Shown: positions 46,091-57,420, counted from the stretch's first letter. The stretch is 64,000 nt of DNA from Agrypnia vestita (GCA_016648135.1 JADDOH010004250.1:124001-188000); one strand, 5' to 3'. A program made the numbers and translations. The notes: a model not told the origin generated them from the sequence alone.

Positions 46091-46440
46091 CAGGGTGTTT
46101 CATAACCGGTAGCAAATACTTTACAGGTGAATTCCTGCCTTGATGATGAGTAGAAAATGTTCAAGCAACCATGACCAATTCAATAGTTATGGAGACGTGC
46201 AATTTCAAAGTTTGCATTTTTTTAAAAATATTTCTGACTTTTTTTTGCAAAAAGTTGAAGTGTCTTTACTAACTTATATCGATTATGAAAAATTCATCTG
46301 CTTTAATAAAAGTCAAATAAAATTAAAAATTCTTACAAAAAATTAAAAAATAATTTATTACCAGATTTTATTTGAGTTGTATTGAAGCGAATGATTTTAC
46401 TTCCTTACAATATATTTAAATTATTTTTTTTCCAAATAAA
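46091..46440. mobile_element. Fold-back element A, left arm
   Basis: It begins ACAGGGTGTTTCATAACC and has GTGAATTCCTGCCTTGATGA, TTCAAGCAACCATGACCAAT and CGATTATGAAAAATTCATCT. It runs out near 46440 without a right terminus. Confidence 0.65.
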
Positions 46441-46532
46441 TTTTAAAAAATCCCTTTTGGTTTTGAGTGGGCTCTAAATAATAATGATGTGTGCGATTTG
46501 GTCCAGGCCGTGGCAGAGTGAGATGATGAGTG

Positions 46533-46591
46533 AGAATTTTTGTGGCGTTGTGTCGTATAGATGGAACAGGGACATAACGCCACAAAAATTC
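46533..46591. repeat. 21-bp hairpin
   Basis: GAATTTTTGTGGCGTTGTGT and ACATAACGCCACAAAAATTC pair with one mismatch around a short spacer. It lies just upstream of a decayed hammerhead-like repeat. Confidence 0.75.
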
Positions 46592-46699
46592 TTGACAACA
46601 TCTGTCTCTGACACGGTATCACCACACACTACATTAAGGCATACACACCCTGCTTTCAACACGGTACTGCAGGCCAGTACTTAGCCTAACACAAACTTG

Positions 46700-46880
46700 G
46701 ACACGCCCTGACTTCGGTGCGGTATTACACGCCGGTACTCAATCAACACATACTCATCACATCAGTCCTGATGATGGACCCTGCAATGGGATCCTAAATG
46801 TCAGCTAGAGAGGTCACATACACACGGCCGAATATCCCAAAAAGATTCTGAACGGCCGTGGAAACCTGCGAACATCTTCG
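46700..46880 (+). ncRNA. Decayed hammerhead-like repeat, plus copy
   Basis: CTGATGA (46768-46774) and stem II are intact, but the second box is TAAATGTC (46795-46802) in place of GAAACGTC. That removes an essential G and the A-C-G-T mini stem. CTGACTTCGGTGCGGTATTA upstream and CGGCCGAATATCCC downstream match the family. Confidence 0.45.
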
Positions 46881-46916
46881 ATACAAATTTCTGTGTGTAT
46901 TTGAATACAATTTTCA

Positions 46917-47105
46917 AGGTGTCACCCACCGGGTCCTAAGAATAATTATGCCAAATTTGGTTCAGACCGGTCGAACGGTACTGATTTGAATGGAAAATAT
47001 GAATCAGAGGAAGGGAGAGGGGTTGATGTCGCCAATGTTACCCGCCGGGTCCTAAAGAATAAATATGCAAAATTTGGGTCAGATCAGACAAATGGTTTGG
47101 CAGCG
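46917..47105. repeat. Two imperfect tandem units of about 113 bp
   Basis: CACCGGGTCCTAAGAATAAT and CCGCCGGGTCCTAAAGAATA, each followed by ATGC-AAATTT-GGTTCAGA-like sequence, lie 113 bases apart. Confidence 0.55.
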
Positions 47106-47659
47106 CATAAAATATTAACAAAAAAACATTGATTTTTATATATGAGATTTTAATGTAACACTTTTTTTTTGGAAATTAGTAGCAATGCGTCTACGTTTCC
47201 TTAACATAAAAATATTTTTAGCTCAAAAACATTTTTTGTAGTCTTTATTAGTCAATAACTCGACGCTCCTCATAAAAAGATTTATTATATATGACAATGG
47301 CTAAACATTGCAAAAGATTTAATGTACCCGGTATATTATGTTTTTGTTCTTTATTGTAAAGCATAAATGTCGTAACCTGGTGTAAATTAACGGATAAATT
47401 TCGTAACTTAAGCTCGCATAAATTTATCGAACTTTCATTCAACTTGAAATGAAATATCTGCAGAATCTTTCAAAATTCTGTAAGTAGGTTGGTATACAAA
47501 TTGAGAAAACGAGGAAAAAATAAAAGTAATCCGAAAAGTAAAAGTCCACGTAACGACACACGATGAGATAAATCTCAGAGATTTAGCTGAGATAAATGTG
47601 AGATTTAACTGGAATAAATCTGGGACATCATAAACATTTTTTTTAAATTCCTTGATCTG

Positions 47660-47935
47660 TTCTTGAGCGAGAGCTGTCCTCTTGGGAAGAGGAGCACCTA
47701 CTGTCTTTTCCCAGCCTTCTTGGCATGCGGCGTTCCACAGGTATACTGTTGGCTACAACACGGAGAATTCTTGTACCATCCATCCTATCCACGCGGTCTT
47801 CACTCTAACATGTCTCTCTTACTTCAGTTTCTAACCATGCTGAGAGTCCTGCCTGCTATAGTGCGCATCATACTCTCATATCAGACATCCGAAGAAGACT
47901 TTTGGTCCTAACTGTGTCAGCTCTAGTTTCTATAT
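47660..47935 (-). mobile_element. Possible LINE C-terminal fragment
   Basis: The minus strand reads VDRMDGTRILRVVANSIPVE then RRMPRRLGKDSR, resembling the basic tail (GRP-like) after the RT domain in endonuclease-reverse transcriptases. Stops upstream and weak similarity make this tentative. Confidence 0.3.
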
Positions 47936-47999
47936 TTTTTTAAATGGGTGTTGAGTTGACTGGTCATCTCTAGTGCTGAGGTACTGGTGATCTCTACAC

Positions 48000-48130
48000 T
48001 GAAGTTAAGGAGTAAACTAATAAGGCAGCAACGATATCCAGCTGCTTTAAGGACACAATATAGAGGTACAAGCACATGCTCACAAAAAATAAGACCCAAA
48101 TCTACAAAACCTGTGTCACATCTATTATGA
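48000..48130 (+). mobile_element. Jockey-like LINE fragment cut by fold-back element A
   Basis: The plus strand encodes STLKLRSKLIRQQRY and KNKTQIYKTCVTSIMIY, matching the LRS-L and KT-LYKTC-RP-M-Y blocks of Jockey RT. The frame ends exactly where the A element begins (48131). Confidence 0.5.
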
Positions 48131-48649
48131 TATACAGGGTTATTTGGAAAACATTAATAACCTCACAGGACTGTATTCCTGCCTTGATTATGAGTTAAAA
48201 ATGTTCGAGCTATTATGGAGATATGCGACATTTGCATTTTTTTTTCAATATTTCTGATTTATTTTTTGTAAAACGTTGGACTATCATTACAGTAACTTAT
48301 ATCGAATATGAAAAATTCATTTCCTTTAATGCAAGTGAAATAAAATAATAAAAACCTTCGAATTCCAATTGGAAAACAGTCCAATTGGAAATTTTTCAGG
48401 GTTTTTATCATTTTATTTAACTTGTATTGAAACGAATGAATTTTTCAAAATCAATATAAGTCACTGCAATGATAGTCCAACTTTTTACAAAAAATAAGTC
48501 AAATAGTGAAAAAAAATGCAAACTTTGATGACGCATACCTCTATAACTATTGATATTAGGTGATAATTGCTTGAATATTTTCGGCTCATAATCAAGGCAA
48601 GAATATAGTCCTGCGAAGTTATTAATTTTTTCCAAATATCCCTGTTTAT
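48131..48649. mobile_element. Fold-back element A, full length, variant end
   Basis: Ends are TATACAGGGTTATTTGGAAA and TTCCAAATATCCCTGTTTA. The arms meet near a TTCCAATTGGAA centre. It belongs to the same sub-variant as 52492-53038. Confidence 0.75.
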
Positions 48650-49189
48650 AGCAAAGTCCGTATCTTAGAAACTGTCTCACGTCGAAAATCTTATAAAAAA
48701 AATTTTATCCGAGGCCATGCAGAAGAACACAAAACGAGTTAATACTTTTATATTAAATATTAAAACGCAAGCTGCATTTACGTCCAAATAATTATTAAAA
48801 TCTTTCAATAATCTCTTATTCCAATTTAAATATATTTCCGATAAAAAAAAGAGGTTAACCTCAATAATGTCAATAATTGAAATTCAGTATTTATATAAAT
48901 TTTATTCGGTGTACCTGACCTCTTAAGAGGCGCATTATGTATACAGTTTGGTATTATGAAATTACGTACGTCTATTTACGCGAGTCTCGAGATAAGCATC
49001 ATCCGTGCAGTGGCGTGACAACGCAAAAGAAGTGTATTGGGACCCAGGGGGAACGAATGGTTTTCAATCGTTTTTTTTTTAAATAGAGATGCGAACACGG
49101 AATGCGTGTCACATCAATATTCTTACTATTTTCAAAGTAAACTAAACGCTTGTGCTATAAGAATAGAACTAACTTGCTGCTCTGGAGTG

Positions 49190-49290
49190 AGGTTCGAACC
49201 CGTGACCTTTGGATCACGAGGCGAATATCCTAACCACATGACCAACAAGCTACTCCCTTTCCACACCACAGGACCAACAAGCTACTACTT
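49190..49290 (-). mobile_element. tRNA-derived SINE-like head, minus
   Basis: On the minus strand GTAGCTTGTTGGTCATGTGG and GGTTCGAACCTC look like A and B boxes. A second partial start (GACCAACAAGCTACT on plus) follows about 30 bases on, a local duplication. The body (49075-49190) is shared with 18217-18290. Confidence 0.55.
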
Positions 49291-49361
49291 TTCCCAGCGC
49301 TTAAATACAATAAAACAATCTAAATCCAACACAGAAAGAAATTGAATTATACAATTTAAAA

Positions 49362-49580
49362 TGAATGAATTTTTCATAATCGATATACGTAAGCTATTGT
49401 AATGATAGTTCGACTTTTTGCAAAAAATAAGTCAGAAATATTGAAAAAAAATGCAAACTTTCATATTGCATTTCTCCTTAACTTGATTTTAGGTCATGGT
49501 TGCTAAAACATTTTCGACTCATTACCAAGGCGGGAATCTACCTGTAAAGTTTTGCTACTATCTATGAGACACCCTGTATG
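49362..49580. mobile_element. Fold-back element A, right arm
   Basis: It contains ATGAATTTTTCATAATCGAT, AAATAAGTCAGAAATATTGA and ends CTATGAGACACCCTGTATG. Confidence 0.65.
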
Positions 49581-49596
49581 AGTTGCATTAGAATGC

Positions 49597-49993
49597 GACC
49601 ACCATAAATTGGCGTGCGAGGGAGGGCGTCCCTGTCGCGTAACAGAAGTTGCCAGGATGTAAATTTATTACACACTACATAATGTACAGAATGTCCGGTG
49701 ACCGGTGTCGTAGCTTTTAACAGAAATTAAAGAAACCAAGCAATAATGGCGGCTGTTCTATCTGTCAAACTGTCATCAAATATCGCTCCATTTTTTGCTT
49801 TTTCAGCTTCGCAAAACTTTAATATCATCCCGGACTGTTTAGGATGTTTTGGACAAAATAATTCAGTGTATATTGGTAATCAAGATGTCACAGCTCCCGA
49901 AAATGAACTGAATGACAGGGCGAGGGGTTACCGCCGGGTGCGGGCGGGGCGGGTTTTAGTTCCAAAGTCGCCACACGCCAAGTTATTGTGGTC
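49597..49993. mobile_element. MITE I, copy 2
   Basis: Ends are GACCACCATAAATTGGCGTG and CACGCCAAGTTATTGTGGTC. It shares with copy 1 the GGGAGGGCG block, TCTATCTGTCAAACTGTCA and the GC-rich TACCGCCGGGTGCGGGCGGG. Frames differ between the copies, so no protein is conserved. Confidence 0.75.
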
Positions 49994-50018
49994 AAGCAAT
50001 AATGGCCAACGATTTACA

Positions 50019-50165
50019 GTAAATATTGAAAAATAATGCAAATTTTGGTGTGACTTATCTGCGTAACTATTGATATTGGGACACTGTTGCCTGAACATTT
50101 TCAAATCATAATTTAGACAGGAATCTGCTGTGCAATATTGCGGACTAGCCCTTTTATACACCTGT
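50019..50165. mobile_element. Fold-back element A, right-arm fragment
   Basis: GTAACTATTGATATTGGGAC, GCCTGAACATTTTCAAATCA and TAGACAGGAATCTGCTGTGC follow family order. The terminus is diverged. Confidence 0.5.
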
Positions 50166-50948
50166 AATATTAGACCACATTAGACAGTTGACAAAACAAA
50201 AACGTTTGCGCAACATGGGAAACATCAACGAAAAGTCAAGAACGAAACCTTGTGAGTACCACCAAACGACCGGCAATTTATTGTTATTGCCATAGTAACA
50301 AACAACCAGACGCGATCTCTTTCCGCTGGGGATATCATTAGTTGCTTCGGTCCTAGGGTCCAGTGTCATTCTTCAATTTTTACTTCTGATTTTAAACTAC
50401 TATCTGCTAAAAATTTATTTTATTAAAATAAAGATTAACAAGCAGGTAAATACATCGGCGGAAAAATAGAGTGTGTGAAAAATCATGTGACATACTAATT
50501 TGAAGCTAAAAATTCATGAATAGAAAACCATTTGTTTTTTTTTAAATTGACTTTATTCGCTTAGACCTTAAACTAAATATAATAAAATAATAATAGGATA
50601 TATTTATTAAATGTCAAGACCGTGTGTGGGGCGACCCTTGCGTGTTGCCTGAGTCATTGCGTATTGCGCGCTGATTGCGTGTCACTCTCTAACGTTGCGA
50701 TTCCAGCAAGTTATGTACGTCACGGACAGACAGACAACATCGAAATTATGATGAAAAGTATTCAAATTAAATTAAATTTTTGTATGCAGTACCTAATGTT
50801 AGTAAGAGACGTTATAATATGAATAAAGAAAGTAAATTTTTATAACAATGTTTGTATTATTAATATCATAAATTAAACCTTTAGTGCGCATACTAACACT
50901 TAACCTAACTTTTTTACAACTCCTTTTTATTACCTACATACAGATAAC

Positions 50949-51190
50949 TCTATACTAATATATAAAGAGATAAAGTTTGGATGTAGGAGGTAATCTCCGA
51001 AACTTAAGTGGACGAAATAATGGTCGAGCGATGAGTTTTTTGCGAACGCTGCCTTATCGGTAAGAGATATTCAAATACTTTCTATGGAGATGTTGTAGAA
51101 CTCAAAAAGTTCTATAAAAAAGTTTCCGACGTCATACATCTATATGTTAAGGTTAATACACGAAGTGATAAAATATGACTAAAAGTTACT
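50949..51190 (+). mobile_element. Helitron-like repeat copy 2
   Basis: It starts TCTATACTAATATATAAAG and GGAGGTAATCTCCGAAAC and then matches copy 1 (23596-23200) through AAGGTTAATACACGAAGTGA. CGAAGCCGCGCGTAAAGCC follows at about 51206, like the 3' flank of common insect repeats of this class. Confidence 0.5.
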
Positions 51191-52340
51191 AGAAATCTAC
51201 ACGTGCGAAGCCGCGCGTAAAGCCAGTATAATATAAATCCTAGCATAACTTTTCTGCTAGTAATAAAATAAATGATTTTATTTTATAAGACGTGCATAAA
51301 TGTGTGCGAAGTACCTTATCTATGCATGCGGGTAATTTGAATCGCCGCCGGGTAACATAAGGCCTGGCCACACGACATCACAAACGAACATTTGAATTAA
51401 TTTATCTCCGCGCACGTAGGTACCTCGGCCGTAAGAAGCCACTCTTGGAAAATATTTATTATCCTTTAAAAGCGGAGGAATGTTTTCGCAATCCCCAAGA
51501 AGAATTATTGAAGTGTGACCTTTTGATAATGCTCGTGGTATTTTTAATTCGTAATTCAATTCATTCACGTACATAAACGCGGTTGGTACTTTCATACCAT
51601 ATTTACATCGCAAGACGCATTTTAAGGCAGTCGGTTATATTTCCATACTCGCATTTGTAGGAAGGTTACTATTTAAATAAACTACAACTACTATAGGTCG
51701 ACCACAGTCAAAAGACCATTCCCTACCGTTGTCTGGTAAGAAGAAAGCGGGGGAAAAGTTGCCTGGCAAGCCCGTATTTCCAGCTTCAATACGATATTCC
51801 AAATAAATATATATTTTTTAGTTTAAAAAAGGTTACTTACTAGAAAAACTTCTTTTGTGTTCATTTTTAGCATCGTAACAACACACATATTTTTATTTTA
51901 CACTAAGCCAGTACAACAAAATACACATTCAAACACATAAACAAAAACCACACATTTCTCGGATAGCGTATAGGAATTACTGCTTGTACAAAGACCGCAT
52001 ATTTTCTCGCACTAGTTTCCGTTAATCTTTTCGGTTTAAATAATTAAAAATCAAAACTCGTAACATGATAAAATGTCGGTTTATTCGGAAGAACTGAATA
52101 CAAAAATATATGAAAACGTCATACAGGCAAAAATTCAAACGTATAGAACATTATGAAAAAATGTTTGTTTGGAAGTTTCCAGAAAATAATAAAATTCGTT
52201 ATCAAATAATAATCCGTTGTAACATTATTTTGAATGCGGTCTAGCTATAATCATGCTTAACCCAGATGAATTAAAACCTACACCATAAACCAACAGATGT
52301 GTCGATAAATATCTAATTCACAATATGTTTAAATGTAGGT
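51190..52340. other. AT-rich interval without a supported gene
   Basis: A 97-codon minus frame (51613-51320) is protein-like in composition but has no known domain, no splice sites I trust and a repeat-like GGCCTGGCCACACGACATCA near its end. Nothing else is supported. Confidence 0.35.
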
Positions 52341-52491
52341 ATATTCTAAGAACACAGTTAGGTACTGGATTTTGCCCCAGAGGGATGTCTAAGATAAATA
52401 AATAAATAAAGATAAATTATAGAAGTCTCACAGAGACTAAACTATTTATAGTATACGAAAATATGTATGGAACACGTGTATGGAATGAAAA

Positions 52492-53038
52492 TATACAGGG
52501 TTATTTGTAAAACATTAATAACCTCGCAGGACTATACTCCTGCCTTGATTATGAGTTGAAAATGTTCAAGCTATTATGACCTAATATCAATAGTTAAGGA
52601 GATATGCGAATCAAAGTTTGCATTTTTTTTTCAATATTTCCGACTTATTTTTTGTAAAACGTTGGACTATTATTACAGTAACTTATATCGAGTATGAAAA
52701 ATTCATTCCCTTTAATACAAGTCAAATAAAGAAATAAAAACCTTCGAATTCCAATTGGAATGTTTTCCAATTGGAATTTTTTCAGGGTTTTAATCATTTT
52801 ATTTAATTTGTATTGAAACAAATGAATTTTTCGTAATTGATATTAGTTACTGTAATGATATTCCAACGTTTTACAAAAAATAAGTCAGAAATATTGAAAA
52901 AAAAATTGCAAACTTTGATGTCACATATCTCAATAACTATTGGTATTAGGTCATGATAGCTTGAACATTTTCGACTCATAATCAAGGCAGGAGTATAGTC
53001 CTGCGAGGTTATTAATGTTTTACAAATAACCCTGTATA
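52492..53038. mobile_element. Fold-back element A, full length with near-perfect arms
   Basis: TATACAGGGTTATTTGTAAA and its exact complement TTTACAAATAACCCTGTATA end two arms of about 270 bp. The arms remain close to identical through CGCAGGACTATACTCCTGCC, and the centre is TTCCAATTGGAA. It appears the youngest copy in the window. Confidence 0.85.
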
Positions 53039-53195
53039 AGGAAGAGGCGGCCCTCGTAGTCCAGTACACTGGCTTCTCACACCGAGGTTTTCGGGTTCAA
53101 TTCCCGGTAAGTTCACAATTCAACTAAGTCATTTACTCAAGCCTGGGTGTTTTGCGATGTATTTCGCTTCTGTAAGCGTAAAATTTAAAAAAAAC
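53039..53195 (+). mobile_element. tRNA-derived SINE-like element abutting element A
   Basis: GGCGGCCCTCGTAGTCCAGT and CGGGTTCAATTCCCG (a fully paired T-arm-like hairpin) form the head. CTCAAGCCTGGGTGTTTTGC and GTATTTCGCTTCTG form the body. A related head at 61172 lacks the B box. The element starts at the last base of the preceding fold-back element. Confidence 0.6.
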
Positions 53196-53199
53196 TATT

Positions 53200-53583
53200 T
53201 TTTATAAGATGGCCCAGGGCTAACGACCTGTATGAGGTGGCTTAAGTGATAACCCTACATGATGCAAGTTCGTCAATTCCATCGTAAGAACATCCACACA
53301 TCAAATTTTTTAAAGTCCTATGTATGTTCCAAATCTGAAAACCTTTAATTTATTTGAAGAAAAATCTATGTATAGTTCATGAGAAAAGACCACATATGTC
53401 TCTAGTAAAGTCCCTTCAAATAAACGAAGGGTTTTCGGATTTAGAACATATATAATACATTCACAAATTTTATAATGTGTAGATGTTCTTACAATGGAAT
53501 TCGTGAAGGTTGCAATGTGTAGAGTTATCACTTAAGCCAGCTCATACAGGTCGTAAGCGTGGACCATCCTATGAAAAATACTT
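53200..53583. mobile_element. Repeat B, fold-back form
   Basis: AAGATGGCCCAGGGCTAACG, CGACCTGTATGAGGTGGCTT and GTAAGAACATCCACACATC on the left recur inverted on the right (GATGTTCTTACAATGGAATT, AGCCAGCTCATACAGGTCGT). Single-armed copies lie near 8455, 57066 and 62846. Confidence 0.65.
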
Positions 53584-53937
53584 CCATACATGTTTCTTAT
53601 AAAAATAGTTTCGTCTCTGTTAGATTTCTATAATTTATCTCAATTAATCATATTCACAGTCCACTATGAACATTTTTAAATATTTTATACGCCAATTGAT
53701 TTTTTGTGTGCACGACAAACAAACCGCGGTACATATTTTTGTTTGAAAATTTGACTTAAACATTAAAGTTTTTTTTCATAATTGCCAAAGTCCACGTCAA
53801 AGTGTGAATCAAATTCGCTTAAGGAGTTATACCACCTTGACATTTAAAAAAATCGTTGCTCTATCTTACAGTTTGAAGTTCTACGAATATTTTGAGTCAT
53901 CACTAGTTCAAAAAATTAGCCGAGTTAGGCCCGGTTG

Positions 53938-54741
53938 TTTCAAGTTCGATCAAAGTAAGCGTTCGATTAAAGCATAGATTTTTACGAAAACGGATCGTCT
54001 GATTGGTGGAGAACGTAAAAATCTATGCTTTAAAAGAACGCTTATTTTTATTTTTATTTTCATTTATTGGTTTTCTTACAGCCATATAATTAATCAATCT
54101 TGAAAAAAAACAATAATTGATGTACAGAGTTTTGGGCCAATTACAAGAAAACACATAAATACAATCGATAAAAAATAAGAAAAAACATGTCCAATAGTGA
54201 GTTTGTGTGAGTGTGTGTATTTGTGTGTTTATTTATTTATTTATTTATTTATTTTGTTTTGGGAAAAGTTAACAGCAAAACAATCTTAAAAATTTTCCAC
54301 TGAATTTAATAATTTACTTTAACATACATTAATAGCGAATTGAGAGGGTGGAGGGGAATGTGGGACGGGAGTAGAAGGGAAGATATAATGTACAAATTAG
54401 TTTGGGTGCGGTAGTGTAGATATTGTTTGTTTTATGTTTCTTATTGTTGCGTTGAAAATGTCAATGTGGTGATAGTTTGTGTTAAATGAATTTGTGGATC
54501 TGTACATAAAGGAGTTTTGTTTTGAGTTGGTCTTACAAAAGGGGAGATGAAAAGTAGGTGAATGTCTGTTATTGCGAGTTGGGATGTGGTAAGATATTCG
54601 TTGAAGAAGTTCCGGACTATCAACTAGATTGTGTGTTATTTTGAATAGCATCACCGCGTCAGCTATGTTTCTTCGACGAGTTAGGGTCTGCGTGATAAAA
54701 AACTTCGCAGAGTCTTTAATCCAACTTGAAACAACCGGCCC
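53938..54741. mobile_element. MITE H, split by a LINE
   Basis: The left part (53938 to about 54043) starts GGCCCGGTTGTTTCAAGTTC and contains TTAAAGCATAGATTTTTACG. The right part (about 54714-54741) is CTTTAATCCAACTTGAAACA with ACCGGCCC. A LINE 3' end separates them. Confidence 0.7.
54044..54712 (-). mobile_element. LINE 3' end (Jockey/CR1-like) inserted in MITE H
   Basis: The minus strand reads TLTRRRNIADAVMLFKITHN then LVDSPELLQRISYHIPTRNN and FHLPFCKTNSKQNSFMYRST, the LF-LYKI-NLIDSP-LL and RT-Y-NSF-YR blocks of such LINE polyproteins. A 3' untranslated region with a TTTA run (54228-54252) and a tail of A-rich AAAATAAAAATAAAAAT (minus sense) ends at about 54044. Confidence 0.7.
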
Positions 54742-56600
54742 TTAAAAGTAATGAGAAAATAGCGTGGTGGGTGAATTCTTAAACGAGTTATTATTATTCT
54801 TTTCCATATCTTAAAAAAAAATAAGCAGATTTTGTTCAAATTTTGCACACATATTAGTCATAACACATATGTGATTTATTCAAGATTGGGTGTTTTTGTG
54901 ACGTGTTTCGCTTCTGCAATTTTCACATTTTTTAAGGAAAATAATGAAAATTATTCTCAAATTGCTTTCATTTGCACAAAAAAAATGTATTTTTTCGATT
55001 CACTACATCAAAAGACAAAACATCATTTAACAAGAAAATATTTAAAAAAAAATTCAATCAAACCCTGGCGACACGATCGCCTCCACCAGCTGTGCACATC
55101 ACGGAGAAGGACCTTTGCCGGACGCAAATAAATCCGCCATTTTGAAATTTTCAAAATAATTGGGTGATGAAGAATAACCAATGTATACTGTGAACAACGA
55201 TAGTAAAACATTTTATGATTTTGTATGTGCAATTGCATTTTCTAATGCCCCAAGGTGATGTAACCCATAAAGTCCATTTGAGCCAATCATAAATCAACAT
55301 CGCCAGAGAATTATTAATTAAATTTTTAATTAATTTAATTATTTATTAATTTAAAAAATTCAACATATCCCAATCCCAATTATAATAAATTCGTTGTCTG
55401 TCCGTGCGTCCGTTGTAACTTCATGTAACGACCATTTGTATATTTATCTTTATAGTATATTTTTTCTTCTTCTTTTTTTAATTTTTTTATTATATAAGTA
55501 AATAAATACTAATATTGACGAGTTACAGATAGTACTTATTAAGTAACCTCCTCTTTATCTGTAGATATCGAGTAGTTTAAAAATGGTTCCTCGAATTTAT
55601 ATCTTAACATATTTGGCTAAAAAAAGCAAGGACCGGAATAAACTGACCAAAACATAAATTATTAAAAATTAAAATATTAAAAATGACATCATTACACTAA
55701 ACTAATTTTAAGATAGTTAATATTTCGTGAATGAACAACAAACATTTAAGATGTGGCTCTGTGTGTGATTTCTGTGTGTGATTTCTAGGTGCAAATGATA
55801 ATACAAAAGTTTTTATCTCATTAAAATTATTTTACTTTTGGCTTGAATAAGTAAGCTTGGCTATATTTGAAAAAGGCTTAGAAAGTAATATAATATATTA
55901 TTACCATAATGTTAAAACTTACCACTTGACACTCGTACTTATTCACTTCAAAGTATTTTTTATTAGATCACAGTTTAAAATTGTTTAAAAACGTAACTGT
56001 TTAAACTTAAAACAAATGTTTTCAACGATAAATTTTCTTTATTATTATTATTATTATTGTGTTCAAATAAAGTACCTATATTATGATTTGGTTAATAAGT
56101 ATTATTTAGTGTTGCTACACTCACTTCCAAATTCAAAAAACTCTGGCGAAACATCATAAGTGAACCAGACAGATTTTTTCTATGGCTTTGTCGAAGGGCG
56201 CCAAATTTTAGCGGGCTTTCTGTTTACTCGACGCTTGCGGCGGTCAGCCGAACTGCGACTGAAGGAGGCGGGCGCCCGACATGTTTTAATATGAATTCAA
56301 GCCGCGTGAGAATAATATTATATTATACATTAACAGCCCGCCTACACTCACAGATAAGCGTTTGGTGATCCTTTGCTGTCGAAAGAGAACCAAAATTGAT
56401 ATTTTTTAAAAACTTTTCCTGTACTAAGAGAGAAACTGTTACGAAATAATATTATTCTTGCGTTCAAGCTACCTGAAATAATTATCACATTTAAGCAAGC
56501 TCTAACTGCTTTTCAGTGTATCTCCTAGTGGTTACTAGTTGTTGCATTATTTATTGTCTAACTTATTTAGTTTTACAAACGTTTAACATTGAAATAATAT
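54742..56600. other. AT-rich interval without a recognised gene
   Basis: Holds an (ATT)n run at about 56041-56057 and a GC-rich patch at 56190-56300 (GAAGGAGGCGGGCGCCCGAC), which could be a promoter fragment. A SINE-body fragment (GGTGTTTTTGTGACGTGTTT) lies at about 54888. No coding region is supported. Confidence 0.35.
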
Positions 56601-56602
56601 AG

Positions 56603-56790
56603 GTGTATCATAGATAGTAGCAAAAACTTTAGAGATGGGTTTCTGCCTTGATAATGAGTTGAAAATGTTCAAGCAACAAAATGGAGATATGAAATTTTAA
56701 TGTTTGCATTTTTTACTCATTTTTTGTCCACCTGTAAAGTTTTTTGACTGTACAGAACACAGACTACTAGCTATGAGACACTCTGTATAA
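56603..56790. mobile_element. Fold-back element A, internally deleted
   Basis: Left TGTATCATAGATAGTAGCAA and right CTAGCTATGAGACACTCTGT ends are both kept, but the arms are reduced to about 190 bp in total. Confidence 0.6.
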
Positions 56791-57065
56791 TTTCTGGATC
56801 GGTAAATACTAGTTTTATACAGCTTACGATAAAACATATTAATTATTTTATAGCGACTCATTAAAAATACGAAAGCTAGTCAATTTTTTATCAATTTTCG
56901 AGATTAAAAGCCACAACAATTTTAAAGATAGTGTACTAACATAATCAAAGTAAAAGATATTATAATTTTTGATTTAATAAATCAGAAGAAAGTAGGTGGT
57001 TGAAATTTTTGGCAATATTTTAAAGCTGAAACGTTAGGATTTCTAACAATATTTTATATGAAAGT

Positions 57066-57420
57066 ATGTTCTAAGAACACAGTTACTGGATTTTGTCTCC
57101 AGAGGGATGATTAATTAGATAGGATAAATTATAGAAGTCTCACAGAGACGAAGCTATTTATTTATGAGAAACGTAGATGGAAGTCTCTTATACGATACTC
57201 AAGTGATCACTCTACACGATGCAACGTTCACCAATTCCATCGTAAGAATATCCACACATTGTCAAATTTTTTAAAGCTCTATATATATGTTTGAAATCAA
57301 GGTCCTTTTCGTATATTTCAATAGTCTGTTGTTTTTTTTTCATCAACTGGTTAGTAGGTATACATAGATTTCGCAACTGGTAATGATACCTCAATATTTT
57401 ATTTTTTTAATGATTTCTTT
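57066..57420. mobile_element. Repeat B, uninterrupted copy
   Basis: It begins TGTTCTAAGAACACAGTTAC and continues through GAAGTCTCACAGAGACGAAG, AAGTGATCACTCTACACGAT and AACTGGTTAGTAGGTATACA. It reads across the site where A1 inserted in the 8.5-kb copy. Confidence 0.65.

Noticed and set aside
44668..50036. Similar open frames in the two MITE I copies
   Set aside because: Frames shift between copies and only parts of the peptides match, so the similarity is at DNA level.
51320..51613. 97-codon minus frame with protein-like composition
   Set aside because: No family, no convincing start or splice context, and repeat-like sequence near its end. Not strong enough to list as a gene.
49190..53110. 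tRNA genes at the B-box-containing segments
   Set aside because: Only heads with A/B-box-like motifs are present; acceptor stems do not pair, and repeat bodies follow, so they are SINE-like.
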